The notes beneath the pieces were generated by a model. The model made no database searches. It saw only the letters and a program-made list of their open reading frames with translations, and was not told the origin of the DNA. Position numbers and translations under genes: made by a program. This document shows, piece after piece, positions 1 to 5,796 of a stretch of 11,056 nt of DNA (positions are counted from its first letter, which is position 1; the number at the start of each line of letters is the position of its first letter). Source of the stretch: Thermococci archaeon (GTDB lineage Archaea > Methanobacteriota_B > Thermococci > Thermococcales > Thermococcaceae); assembly GCA_003663535.1 (NCBI GenBank), contig QMUE01000024.1:1-11056 (forward strand), read 5' to 3'.

Positions 1-267
1 AAGTTTGTTAATAACATAGCTACTGTTCTTGCCTTCAACTTTTGCTAATATAAACGCAGTCAGATTAAATCCCAATTTTTCGGAATTTAAGAGTACTGTG
101 AATTTTTTAATTACTCCATTTTCCTCTAATCGTTTTATTCGTTTGTGTAGTTCTGGCATTTTTAAGTTAACAGTTTTAGATAACTCTCGAATAGATATAC
201 TACTATCCTCTTGGAGCATGGAGAGAAGTTTAATATCGATTTTATCAAGATCAATTTTAGTCTTCAT
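1..267 (-). CDS. Lrp/AsnC-family transcriptional regulator, N-terminal part (runs off the left edge)
   Basis: 89 codons are visible before the window ends, so the gene is partial at its 3' end. The protein begins MKTKIDLDKIDIKLLSMLQE and has the standard Lrp/AsnC architecture. A first helix carries the DxxDxxLLxxLQ pattern (residues 7-18), followed by a helix-turn-helix at about 24-52, including the RELSKTVNL turn and a recognition helix ending in RIKRLEENGVI. A short hinge strand (54-63) leads into the start of the RAM/effector domain (TAFILAKVEG, about 66-75). The start ATG is preceded by GGTGA at 279-275 with a 7-nt gap. No good separate TATA box leaves room for that ribosome binding site, so the gene may be read from the H/ACA RNA promoter upstream. 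Family members bind DNA as dimers or octamers and often respond to amino acids; the target here cannot be told. Family call is secure, regulon unknown. Confidence 0.9.
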   Translation of the reverse strand, partial: MKTKIDLDKIDIKLLSMLQEDSSISIRELSKTVNLKMPELHKRIKRLEENGVIKKFTVLLNSEKLGFNLTAFILAKVEGKNSSYVINKL

Positions 268-299
268 AATTTGTTCACCCTAGTATCTTCAGCTGTAAT

Positions 300-305
300 A
301 AAAAA
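300..305 (-). terminator. Oligo-T stop after the H/ACA RNA
   Basis: Six T residues on the minus strand begin two bases after the ACA box of the 3' module. Archaeal RNA polymerase stops at such runs. The next start codon is only about 35 nt further on, so partial read-through into the Lrp/AsnC gene is plausible. Confidence 0.5.
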
Positions 306-446
306 CTTGTAGGCCGGCAACAGAGACCCGCGTTCATTTCTCGCGCGGGTGGATGCACCGGCCCTGTGGGCTCGGCGTGAGCACGCTTCGCTCATAGAGC
401 CCGATACCTTGCGAAGGCGGGTATACCGAGCCCATGCGAGGAGACT
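306..446 (-). ncRNA. H/ACA box guide RNA, probably two modules
   Basis: A GC-rich island in AT-rich DNA. On the minus strand the 3' module has a lower stem GGCCGG (363-358) pairing CCGGCC (317-312), a two-sided pocket, an upper stem ACCCGCG (350-344)/CGCGGGT (332-326), and a K-loop (CGA-GAAA-UGA, 343-334). An ACA box at 310-308 sits 15 nt from the top of the pocket, as expected for an archaeal pseudouridylation guide. The 5' module has an 8-bp lower stem GGGCTCGG (433-426)/CCGAGCCC (375-368), with ACA directly after it (367-365). Its inner fold is less clear: an upper stem can form (CTTCGC 416-411 with GCGAAG 391-386), but I see no canonical K-turn. A T6 run (305-300) follows the 3' end. The 3' pocket would select a target of the form CAACAGAG-UN-GGAUGCA; I could not place it in an rRNA. 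The 5' end is inferred from the TATA box. Confidence 0.72.
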
Positions 447-468
447 AATTGTCCCCCCACTGTCGGCG

Positions 469-486
469 ATATATAATAGAGCCCAA
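469..486 (-). promoter_or_regulatory. TATA promoter of the H/ACA RNA
   Basis: On the minus strand TTATATAT (476-469) lies at the edge of the GC-rich island. Its centre is about 27 nt upstream of A446/G445, which would place the RNA start about 12 nt before the first stem of the H/ACA RNA. The same promoter may also serve the Lrp/AsnC gene downstream. Confidence 0.6.
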
Positions 487-620
487 TACCTTAAATTCTT
501 TACGCTGTTTATCAGATTTTTAAGGATAGCTTCAGAGCTTTCTTCATTTACTTCATCTTGACAGCATTTCTAATAAACAATGATAAAAGCAACTAAAGCC
601 GGTCCTCCTTGATCCTTGTC

Positions 621-1490
621 TTAATGAACGGTACTTATTAAAACAACACCCACAACTGCCAATATTAATCCAACAAAAATCTTGCTGTTTGGTGGCTCCT
701 TTAAGAGTGCAACTGCCAGAAGAGAAGATACGATTGGATTTATGGCGCTGATAGGTGTTGAAATATGAGAACCAACAAGACTAACGGATTTTACAAAAGC
801 GTATTGTCCAATTATTAATCCGAGCAATGCAGCTCCAGAAAGAACCCCTATTTCATTTTTAGTTACTCCTTTGAGTTCCTTTGAATATTTTGGTAAGAAG
901 ACACTAATTCCTATTGCGGCAGATGTCATTCTAAGTCCTGCAAGTGAAAAGGGACCAATATATAAGGACAAGAAATCAAGTAGAACTATCGCAATGCTCC
1001 AAGAAATCGGCGCTAGAATAGCATATACAAACCCCTTAGGGCTAAGACGTTCCTCTAATCCCCCCTTTCTGACAATAACAATTGCCAGAAATATGAAAAG
1101 TGCTCCAAGGAGAGTTTGAGTGGTGATTTTCTTTCCAAAGAACATCCACGCCCAAAGCATTGTCCAAAGTGGATATGATGAAGTGATTGGGACGGTCCTG
1201 GAAACACCCATAAGCTTAAGCGCGTTAAAATAAAAGTAATCCCCTATAACAAAACCAAAGAGGCCCGAAATAAATGTTACCAAAATTATCTCAGGGGAAA
1301 GGGATAGTATCCCTTTATACTTACCAGTGATTAAGAAAATTGAGGCATAGACAAATGTGGTGATATAAAGCCTGATAATATTGACAGTAATAGCACCTTT
1401 ATTTCTCATTCCAAGTTTTATCAGAACTGAAGCAGTTCCCCATCCAAATGCAGAGACCAATGCTAACAGAGCTCCTATTAAGGTATCCAT
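621..1490 (-). CDS. EamA/DMT-family membrane transporter
   Basis: A 289-aa, almost wholly hydrophobic protein of the usual length for a ten-helix drug/metabolite transporter superfamily member. It has two EamA repeats. The first (about 1-140) starts MDTLIGALLALVSAFGWGTA and includes the SYPLWTMLWAWMFFGKKIT stretch that closes the repeat. The second (about 150-288) contains ISAINPIVSSLLAVALLKEP, the matching segment. Such proteins export or import small metabolites such as amino acids, sugars or nucleosides; the substrate cannot be told from sequence. The start ATG has no ribosome binding site. Instead TTTTTAAATT (1520-1511) is centred about 26 nt upstream, so the transcript probably starts at or next to the ATG (leaderless). 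It stands alone, with a guide RNA divergent upstream and the H/ACA RNA downstream on the same strand. Confidence 0.9.
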   Translation of the reverse strand: MDTLIGALLALVSAFGWGTASVLIKLGMRNKGAITVNIIRLYITTFVYASIFLITGKYKGILSLSPEIILVTFISGLFGFVIGDYFYFNALKLMGVSRTVPITSSYPLWTMLWAWMFFGKKITTQTLLGALFIFLAIVIVRKGGLEERLSPKGFVYAILAPISWSIAIVLLDFLSLYIGPFSLAGLRMTSAAIGISVFLPKYSKELKGVTKNEIGVLSGAALLGLIIGQYAFVKSVSLVGSHISTPISAINPIVSSLLAVALLKEPPNSKIFVGLILAVVGVVLISTVH

Positions 1491-1510
1491 GTATGTGGGA
1501 ATGAAAATTC

Positions 1511-1520
1511 AATTTAAAAA
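1511..1520 (-). promoter_or_regulatory. TATA box of the EamA transporter, leaderless transcript
   Basis: TTTTTAAATT on the minus strand is centred about 26 bp upstream of the ATG at 1490. With the usual archaeal spacing, transcription would begin at the start codon itself, which agrees with the missing ribosome binding site. Confidence 0.55.
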
Positions 1521-1561
1521 CTTAACGTTTCGAAAAAGATTTGAATATCATCACCGCAGCA

Positions 1562-1571
1562 CTTAAAAATT
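1562..1571 (+). promoter_or_regulatory. TATA box of the C/D guide RNA
   Basis: CTTAAAAATT is centred about 25 nt before the C box of the downstream guide RNA, so transcription would start within a few bases of the expected RNA 5' end (about 1586-1592). It is divergent from the EamA transporter promoter. Confidence 0.5.
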
Positions 1572-1585
1572 CAATAATGAAAATC

Positions 1586-1650
1586 TAAATGATGATGACC
1601 TCGGCAGATCTGAGCTTGGCCATGATGAAGATCTTGAGTACTGAGGTTAC
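1586..1650 (+). ncRNA. C/D box 2'-O-methylation guide RNA
   Basis: All four boxes are present with archaeal spacing: C box ATGATGA (1592-1598; an overlapping copy starts at 1589), D' box CTGA (1610-1613), C' box ATGATGA (1622-1628) and D box CTGA (1641-1644). The D'-C' gap is 8 nt and the guides are 11-12 nt. The guide before D (1629-1640) contains GATCTTGAGT, complementary to ACUCAAGAUC, which fits the anticodon loop of archaeal tRNA-Leu(CAA). The D+5 rule places the methyl on C34. The guide before D' (1599-1609) is complementary to AUCUGCCGAGG, which differs by one base from E. coli 23S rRNA near 2614-2624; the methylated base would match G2618. TTACTTTTT (1647-1655) follows as a likely terminator. 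Box layout is seen directly; targets are inferred from remembered tRNA and rRNA sequences. Confidence 0.9.
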
Positions 1651-1655
1651 TTTTT
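1651..1655 (+). terminator. Oligo-T stop after the C/D RNA
   Basis: Five T residues begin seven bases after the D box, the expected position for the end of an independently transcribed C/D guide RNA. Confidence 0.45.
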
Positions 1656-1686
1656 GAAACCCTTATCATTATGGCGGAGGAGAAGG

Positions 1687-3366
1687 TCATCTCACATTAA
1701 TGTTTGTCTTTTTGATTTTGATTAGAATGTTATGTTCCTTGGATATTTCTTGAATGCTCATGTTAAGCACTTGAAGGGCATCTTCTATGATTCTATCGTC
1801 TGAAACTACTCCTATTAAGGTCTCTCTCTTGTCAAAGCTTGCTTCTAGGCTTATTAGGACCTCATTTCTCTGAAGTTCCCAATCCAGTCTCATCCATCTA
1901 AATACAGAATTTGGAAGGTCTTTAAACATCTCTTGTACTCGTCTTCTTAAATCTTCTATCGCTGGTTCAACTTTGGACTTTAATAGAGTCTCTTCAACTT
2001 CTCTTCTCTTTTCCTCAGTTAAGGCAGAGAATTCATCCACTCCTATCTCTTGAAGGAGTTTTTCTATTTCTTTTTCTAGTTCCTCTTTCTTTGATAATAT
2101 CTGTTTTACATTCTCTGAAACTTCTTCTTCAGCCTCTTCTAGGTTGATTTCTATTCGGCGAATAGTTATGTACTTATTTAGGGCTTTAGAGATCTCTCTG
2201 GTGTGTGTTCTTAGAATACCTTCAACTAGGCTCCTTACTTGAGCATTGGTTTTTCCGGGTGCTTTGCCCCATAGGATTAAGTTAATCTCATGCTCGCTTC
2301 TTCCTTTTATATCAAGGTGCATTTTTTTGACTTCAATTCCTCCATTTTCTATATCTTGGAGAATTGCTTTGGCATACGTAGCAAAGTATGGTCTAATACT
2401 CTCGTGAGCCTCAACTGTTATGTTGCTTTCAATTTTTTGGGGAATAATTTGTTTTTTAGGAGCTGTGGGTTCCCCTTCACTTTCAAAGGATCCTTTGGGG
2501 GTGGATACCTTTGCGTGAGAGCTGCTGAGGATGGGTTTAAGCCCTGTCTTTCTCCAGATGATCGGCAAATGTTTGTTTATAAAGTACAATATTCGCCTTT
2601 CTGCTGTTTGGAATGTGGTGGGATCTTTGTTACTCCTCCCATAGAAGTCCACATGGAGGTAGATAACACCAGAACCGACTTCTCCGGTTATTTTAACTTG
2701 CTCAGGGGAGATATCCTCTAGTGTTTGCACCTCCTTTAGGACTTCTTTTCCATATTCCTCAAGGATAGGCTTGAAGATCTCTCCACCTATTACTTCTACT
2801 ATAATTTCTGGTTTGGAAGGTTTCTTTTCTTTTTCAACTTCTTTTTTTTCAGAGGGTACTGTTTCCTTTCTTTGAGTTTTTGGTTTTTTATGTGTTTTTT
2901 CAGCTTTTGCCTTTTCTGTTTTCAGGGTCTTTTCTAAGATCTTCTCTTTTTCAATGATTTCCTCATGTTCAACAATCTTCTCTTCAAAAATTTCGTTTAT
3001 CTCAACTTTCGGTGTAGTATTATATATCTCTATGTTATCTGTTATAGAGGTCTTCAGTTCTATTTCATCTAGGCCGTAAATGTCTACAACTAGAGGGTAA
3101 TTCAAAATTTTTTTCAGGATATTCAGCGTTTCATCACCTATTACTCTTTTCTGAGAAGATAATAGTAGGAGTTCTAAGGCCAAAAGTTTTCGTCTATCCA
3201 TTAGCAAAGTCACATAGTACTTTTCGGCTTTATCTTTCGCGAATATCTTCAAAAATAGACCACTAAATGTCTGATTCGATAGGGCATTCTGCATTAATTT
3301 TAAAAGCTCCTCTTTTCTTGTGCACACAATATTTTCCTCTATCGGTGTAATCGTTGGAAGTTCCAT
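1687..3366 (-). CDS. Conserved archaeal protein of unknown function with three alpha/beta repeats (possibly DUF2226-like N-terminus)
   Basis: 559 aa, soluble, no signal peptide. Residues 1-115 form a mixed domain that resembles DUF2226 as I remember it (tentative). Residues 120-186 are a highly charged Lys/Glu linker rich in KEKE patterns. Three stretches then look alike: 187-280, 315-410 and 466-556. Each has a helix with a VE..I.P-type start, a strand pair, a second helix and a closing basic strand such as IRRIEINL or ILIKIKKTNI. A coiled-coil-like segment (about 411-465) precedes the third. No catalytic motif is visible. The start has GGTGGTGA (3377-3370) three bases upstream. The gene diverges from the TrkA_N-DHH gene across about 115 bp. 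The repeat layout with a charged linker suggests a scaffold or binding protein, but this is inference and no function is assigned. Confidence 0.85.
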   Translation of the reverse strand: MELPTITPIEENIVCTRKEELLKLMQNALSNQTFSGLFLKIFAKDKAEKYYVTLLMDRRKLLALELLLLSSQKRVIGDETLNILKKILNYPLVVDIYGLDEIELKTSITDNIEIYNTTPKVEINEIFEEKIVEHEEIIEKEKILEKTLKTEKAKAEKTHKKPKTQRKETVPSEKKEVEKEKKPSKPEIIVEVIGGEIFKPILEEYGKEVLKEVQTLEDISPEQVKITGEVGSGVIYLHVDFYGRSNKDPTTFQTAERRILYFINKHLPIIWRKTGLKPILSSSHAKVSTPKGSFESEGEPTAPKKQIIPQKIESNITVEAHESIRPYFATYAKAILQDIENGGIEVKKMHLDIKGRSEHEINLILWGKAPGKTNAQVRSLVEGILRTHTREISKALNKYITIRRIEINLEEAEEEVSENVKQILSKKEELEKEIEKLLQEIGVDEFSALTEEKRREVEETLLKSKVEPAIEDLRRRVQEMFKDLPNSVFRWMRLDWELQRNEVLISLEASFDKRETLIGVVSDDRIIEDALQVLNMSIQEISKEHNILIKIKKTNINVR

Positions 3367-3382
3367 TCTTCACCACCATTAG

Positions 3383-3411
3383 ATATATATATCAAAAGTC
3401 GAATAAAGTTT
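3383..3411 (-). promoter_or_regulatory. Promoter region of the 559-aa protein gene
   Basis: Two candidate boxes lie on the minus strand: ATATATATAT (3392-3383) and AACTTTATTC (3411-3402). The first is the better TATA match but would start RNA inside the codons, bypassing the strong GGTGGTGA. The second puts the start near 3380, leaving a 14-nt leader that contains the ribosome binding site. Confidence 0.4.
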
Positions 3412-3444
3412 AGAGAGATCCCATTATTAATGTTCCATTCAAGC

Positions 3445-3454
3445 ATATATTTAA
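3445..3454 (+). promoter_or_regulatory. TATA box of the TrkA_N-DHH gene
   Basis: ATATATTTAA is centred about 25 bp before A3471/A3472, just ahead of the ribosome binding site AGGTGA. This gives a short leader of about 10-12 nt. Confidence 0.55.
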
Positions 3455-3482
3455 GTATTGTTGTCCTTATAAGGTGAGTGCC

Positions 3483-4946
3483 ATGAGGGTATTGATCCTA
3501 GGTGGTGGAAGTATAGGGAGAAGTGTTGCACAGGCTCTGAAAGGTGAATTCGAAGTTATTATCATAGAACAAGATGAAATTCGAGCAAAGTCTCTTAGTG
3601 AAAGCGGATTTCACGTTATTCACGGTGATTTTTCATACACAGCTTCCCTCTTGAAGGCCGGAATTGAAAAAGTAGATCTTGTTGTGATGACTATAATGGA
3701 TGTCAACGGAATAAAAAGGACAATTCAGGCAATAAGAAATAACAATTCTGAAGTTCCAATACTTGTTTTAATCCCAGATGAGACAACTGTAGAGGAGATT
3801 ATATCCCAGATAAAGGAAGAATTTGAAACAGATGTTAAGATTGATTACGCCGTTTCCCCAAAAGCAGCCACAATTAAAGTTATAGTGGACACAGTTAAGA
3901 ATCTTGGTAAAAAGAAAAATGCAACCTTGCTATCTAAAAAACTCTCAGAAATAAAACAAAAAAGTGATTCTCTCTTAATAGTGATGCACGACAATCCCGA
4001 TCCAGATGCAATGGCCAGCGCTGCTGCTCTTCAAGTTATTGCTCAAAATACAGGACTTAGGAGTACAATAGTATATGGTGGTGAGATAACTCATCATGAG
4101 AATAGGGCATTTGTTAACCTACTTGGCTTAGATATACGGAAAGTTTCTCCTGGTTCCTATGAAGTCAAAAGGCACCCTACGATAGCATTAATTGATTGTC
4201 AACCAAATGGAAATCTTAGTATTTTGGATGATGAGGACCTGAAAAAAATAGAGATATTAATAGACCACCACCAACTTTTGCAAAATTTGGAAGAAAAGCT
4301 TCCTAAGGATGCATTTATTGATATACGCCCCGATGTTAATTCCACAGCCTCTATAATAGTAGAATACTTCCAAAGCCTTAACATGGAGGTGAATGGTATC
4401 TTAGGAACCAGCCTCTTCTATGGTATATATACAGATACCAAAAAGTTTTCAAAATTTAGTACTACAGATCTTGATGCACTGGAATTCCTAGCAGGAAAGG
4501 TAGATTATGAAATTTTGGAAAAAATAGAATATCCCGACATTTCTGTGGAGACTGCAGAGGTTCTGGCAAAAGCCATCATGAATAGAAAGGCTTTTAAAAA
4601 CGTTATTATTTCGAACGTTGGGTTCATAACAGATAGAGATGCCATTGCAGAGTCGGCAGATTTTCTGCTCAGACTTGAGGGTGTAAATACAGTTCTAGTA
4701 TTTGGAATAGTTGATGACAGGATTGAAATATCTGCTAGGACAAGAGATGTAAGGATCAATGTAGGAAAGGTCTTGAAAGAAGCTTTTGGAGACATAGGAA
4801 GCGCCGGTGGGCATGCACAATCAGGAGGAGCTAGAGTTCATCTTGGAATATTCAAACTTGCTAAGGATAAAAACTCCCTCTTAAAATTAGTGGAAGAAGC
4901 AATAACAGAGAAGTTCCTAGAGGCACTTAATCTGAAAGAGGCCTAG
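3483..4946 (+). CDS. TrkA_N (RCK)-DHH-DHHA1 phosphoesterase fusion
   Basis: 487 aa. The N-terminus is a Rossmann RCK/TrkA_N domain (about 1-120) with the dinucleotide loop GGGSIG at 7-12. A linker (about 125-160) leads to a DHH phosphoesterase domain holding the metal-binding motifs DNPDPDA (170-176), D238 in IDCQ, D261-H262-H263, and D318 in YTDTKKF. A DHHA1 domain follows with the substrate-binding loop GGHAQSGG at 442-449. All expected DHH catalytic residues are present. Family members cleave small phosphoesters or short oligonucleotides such as pAp, nanoRNA, pApA or c-di-AMP. The RCK half suggests control by NAD(H) or another nucleotide. I chose ATG 3483 over the GTG nine bases upstream, because GGTGA (3473-3477) sits five bases before it and overlaps the GTG. 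The stop overlaps that of the convergent PRC-barrel gene. Fold is certain; substrate is not. Confidence 0.92.
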   Translation: MRVLILGGGSIGRSVAQALKGEFEVIIIEQDEIRAKSLSESGFHVIHGDFSYTASLLKAGIEKVDLVVMTIMDVNGIKRTIQAIRNNNSEVPILVLIPDETTVEEIISQIKEEFETDVKIDYAVSPKAATIKVIVDTVKNLGKKKNATLLSKKLSEIKQKSDSLLIVMHDNPDPDAMASAAALQVIAQNTGLRSTIVYGGEITHHENRAFVNLLGLDIRKVSPGSYEVKRHPTIALIDCQPNGNLSILDDEDLKKIEILIDHHQLLQNLEEKLPKDAFIDIRPDVNSTASIIVEYFQSLNMEVNGILGTSLFYGIYTDTKKFSKFSTTDLDALEFLAGKVDYEILEKIEYPDISVETAEVLAKAIMNRKAFKNVIISNVGFITDRDAIAESADFLLRLEGVNTVLVFGIVDDRIEISARTRDVRINVGKVLKEAFGDIGSAGGHAQSGGARVHLGIFKLAKDKNSLLKLVEEAITEKFLEALNLKEA

Positions 4947-5152
4947 GTTCTCTTTGCTTCTATTAATATTATGTCCCCAATGGCAGATACTCTTTCATAG
5001 GGGATTCCAACTTTCTCTCCTGGCAGTCCTAATGCCAAGATCTTACTTTCTCCTGCTTCTATTTCGATAAGCACTTCATCAACGTAACCGATGTAATATC
5101 CAGCAGTGTTGTATATTTGCTTTCCATAAATCTTTGATAACCTCATTACCAT
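4943..5152 (-). CDS. Small PRC-barrel domain protein
   Basis: 69 aa from the chosen start. The sequence (RLSKIYGKQIYNTAGYYIGYV, then DEVLIEIEAGESKILALGLP) shows the six-strand PRC-barrel pattern, with the typical GYYIGYVDEVLIE core and the closing VGIPYERVSAIGDIILI strands. It is a single-domain archaeal type, whereas in bacteria the fold is found in RimM and in photosynthetic reaction-centre H subunits. Stand-alone archaeal copies have no settled role; RNA or protein binding is likely. Three ATGs are possible. The one at 5152 is preceded by GGTGG with a short gap. The one at 5164 would need a leaderless transcript, which the TATA box at 5194-5184 would also allow (start near 5162). The gene's stop codon shares bases with that of the TrkA_N-DHH gene in the sequence CTAG. 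Confidence 0.85.
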   Translation of the reverse strand: MVMRLSKIYGKQIYNTAGYYIGYVDEVLIEIEAGESKILALGLPGEKVGIPYERVSAIGDIILIEAKRT

Positions 5153-5183
5153 GTTGCCCACCATCTAAAATTCGTACTTTATC

Positions 5184-5194
5184 CTTTTAAATTT
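5184..5194 (-). promoter_or_regulatory. TATA box of the PRC-barrel gene
   Basis: AATTTAAAAGG on the minus strand is centred about 27 bp upstream of position 5162, between the first ATG (5164) and the ribosome binding site that serves the ATG at 5152. Confidence 0.5.
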
Positions 5195-5345
5195 TCGCAC
5201 TGAGTTTTGCAGTATTTTCGAGGAATGATTTCAAAAAATCCCCACTGTTGCAATTACAGCTCCAGCGATTCCGGTGAGGATTATGCTTTGAACGGCTCCA
5301 TCAATAGCATACATGTTAAAATTCATAAACAGCAAATTGGCAAGT

Positions 5346-5525
5346 GTGAACTACCCCGTCCGTCAGGGCGGGGTTTTGTGAGAGTTCATTTGGCATCCCG
5401 TTGCCGGTAGCCTCACTCTCACTGGCCGGTTCACGCGGCCACTACCCCCTATCCTCCCGGATTCGGGGGCTACTTTGCACACCAGCCCTAGCAGGTTGTC
5501 CAGCCATTCGGCTGTTACGAGGTTA
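5346..5525 (-). ncRNA. Candidate omega-RNA-like transcript of the mini-element
   Basis: A TATA box GGTTTAAATAC (5557-5547, minus) lies inside the element and would start RNA near 5524. From there to the right-end hairpin the sequence can form several GC stems: CCCCC with GGGGG around the segment 5470-5445, GGCC with GGCC around 5440-5424, and the terminal hairpin 5373-5354. In TnpB systems the 3' end of the element is transcribed as omega RNA and the flanking host DNA serves as guide. Here the guide would be the membrane-gene sequence just past 5346. Expression and function are inferred. Confidence 0.4.
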
Positions 5526-5593
5526 TTATTTTCTGCATCCTCAGAGTATTTAAACCTTACCCACTCCCCTCCCCTTACGGAAGGGGTCTTGCA
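5351..5593 (-). mobile_element. Non-autonomous IS200/IS605-type (TnpB-derived) mini-element
   Basis: About 243 bp, markedly GC-rich, with no transposase gene. The plus-strand edge (5345-5373) reads GTGTGAACTACCCC followed by an imperfect hairpin CCCC-GTCC-GTCA-GGGC-GGGG (5354-5373). This matches the right-end pattern I know from archaeal IS605/IS1341 elements, where tnpB ends next to GTGAACTACC. On the minus strand, reading into that end gives NSHKTPP, stop, RTG, stop, resembling the degraded C-terminal tail of a TnpB protein. The other edge has a hairpin CCCCTT-ACGG-AAGGGG (5571-5586). There is no obvious target duplication, as expected for this family. Family assignment rests on end structure and memory of related elements; a different small hairpin element is possible. 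Confidence 0.65.
5547..5557 (-). promoter_or_regulatory. TATA box inside the mini-element
   Basis: GGTTTAAATAC on the minus strand is a good archaeal TATA match within otherwise GC-rich DNA. It sits just inside the left hairpin of the element, where the promoter of a complete element's gene would be expected. Confidence 0.5.
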
Positions 5594-5796
5594 AACAACA
5601 GAAAGAATAAAAGCATACCCGCCCGCATTTGCTTTTCCTTTATAAAGGCCAAAAAGTGCACCGAAGAATAGTCCTAATCCGTAAATTGGAAGTAACACTC
5701 TTGTGGAGGTATAAGGGGGGTAAATAAGGAGTATTATCAAGAAACTTGTGGTTAAGCCAAGTCCACTATACCCCAAAGATGAGAGAATCCTTTTTC

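Noticed and set aside
29..283. Open frame on the plus strand at the left edge
   Set aside because: It is antisense to the Lrp/AsnC gene, whose helix-turn-helix sequence and ribosome binding site are clear on the minus strand.
349..561. Open frame on the plus strand over the GC-rich island
   Set aside because: It overlaps the H/ACA RNA stems, lacks a ribosome binding site and has no protein-like pattern.
515..570. Possible C/D box RNA on the minus strand (AAGATGA and two CTGA)
   Set aside because: The C box has a mismatch at a key base and no C' box follows the first CTGA.
1671..1700. Nine-codon frame beginning ATGGCGGAGG on the plus strand
   Set aside because: It is too short, has no ribosome binding site and lies in the tail of the gene on the other strand.
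5207..5410. Plus-strand open frame across the right end of the mini-element
   Set aside because: It lacks start signals and runs antisense through the downstream half of the split membrane gene and the element hairpin.
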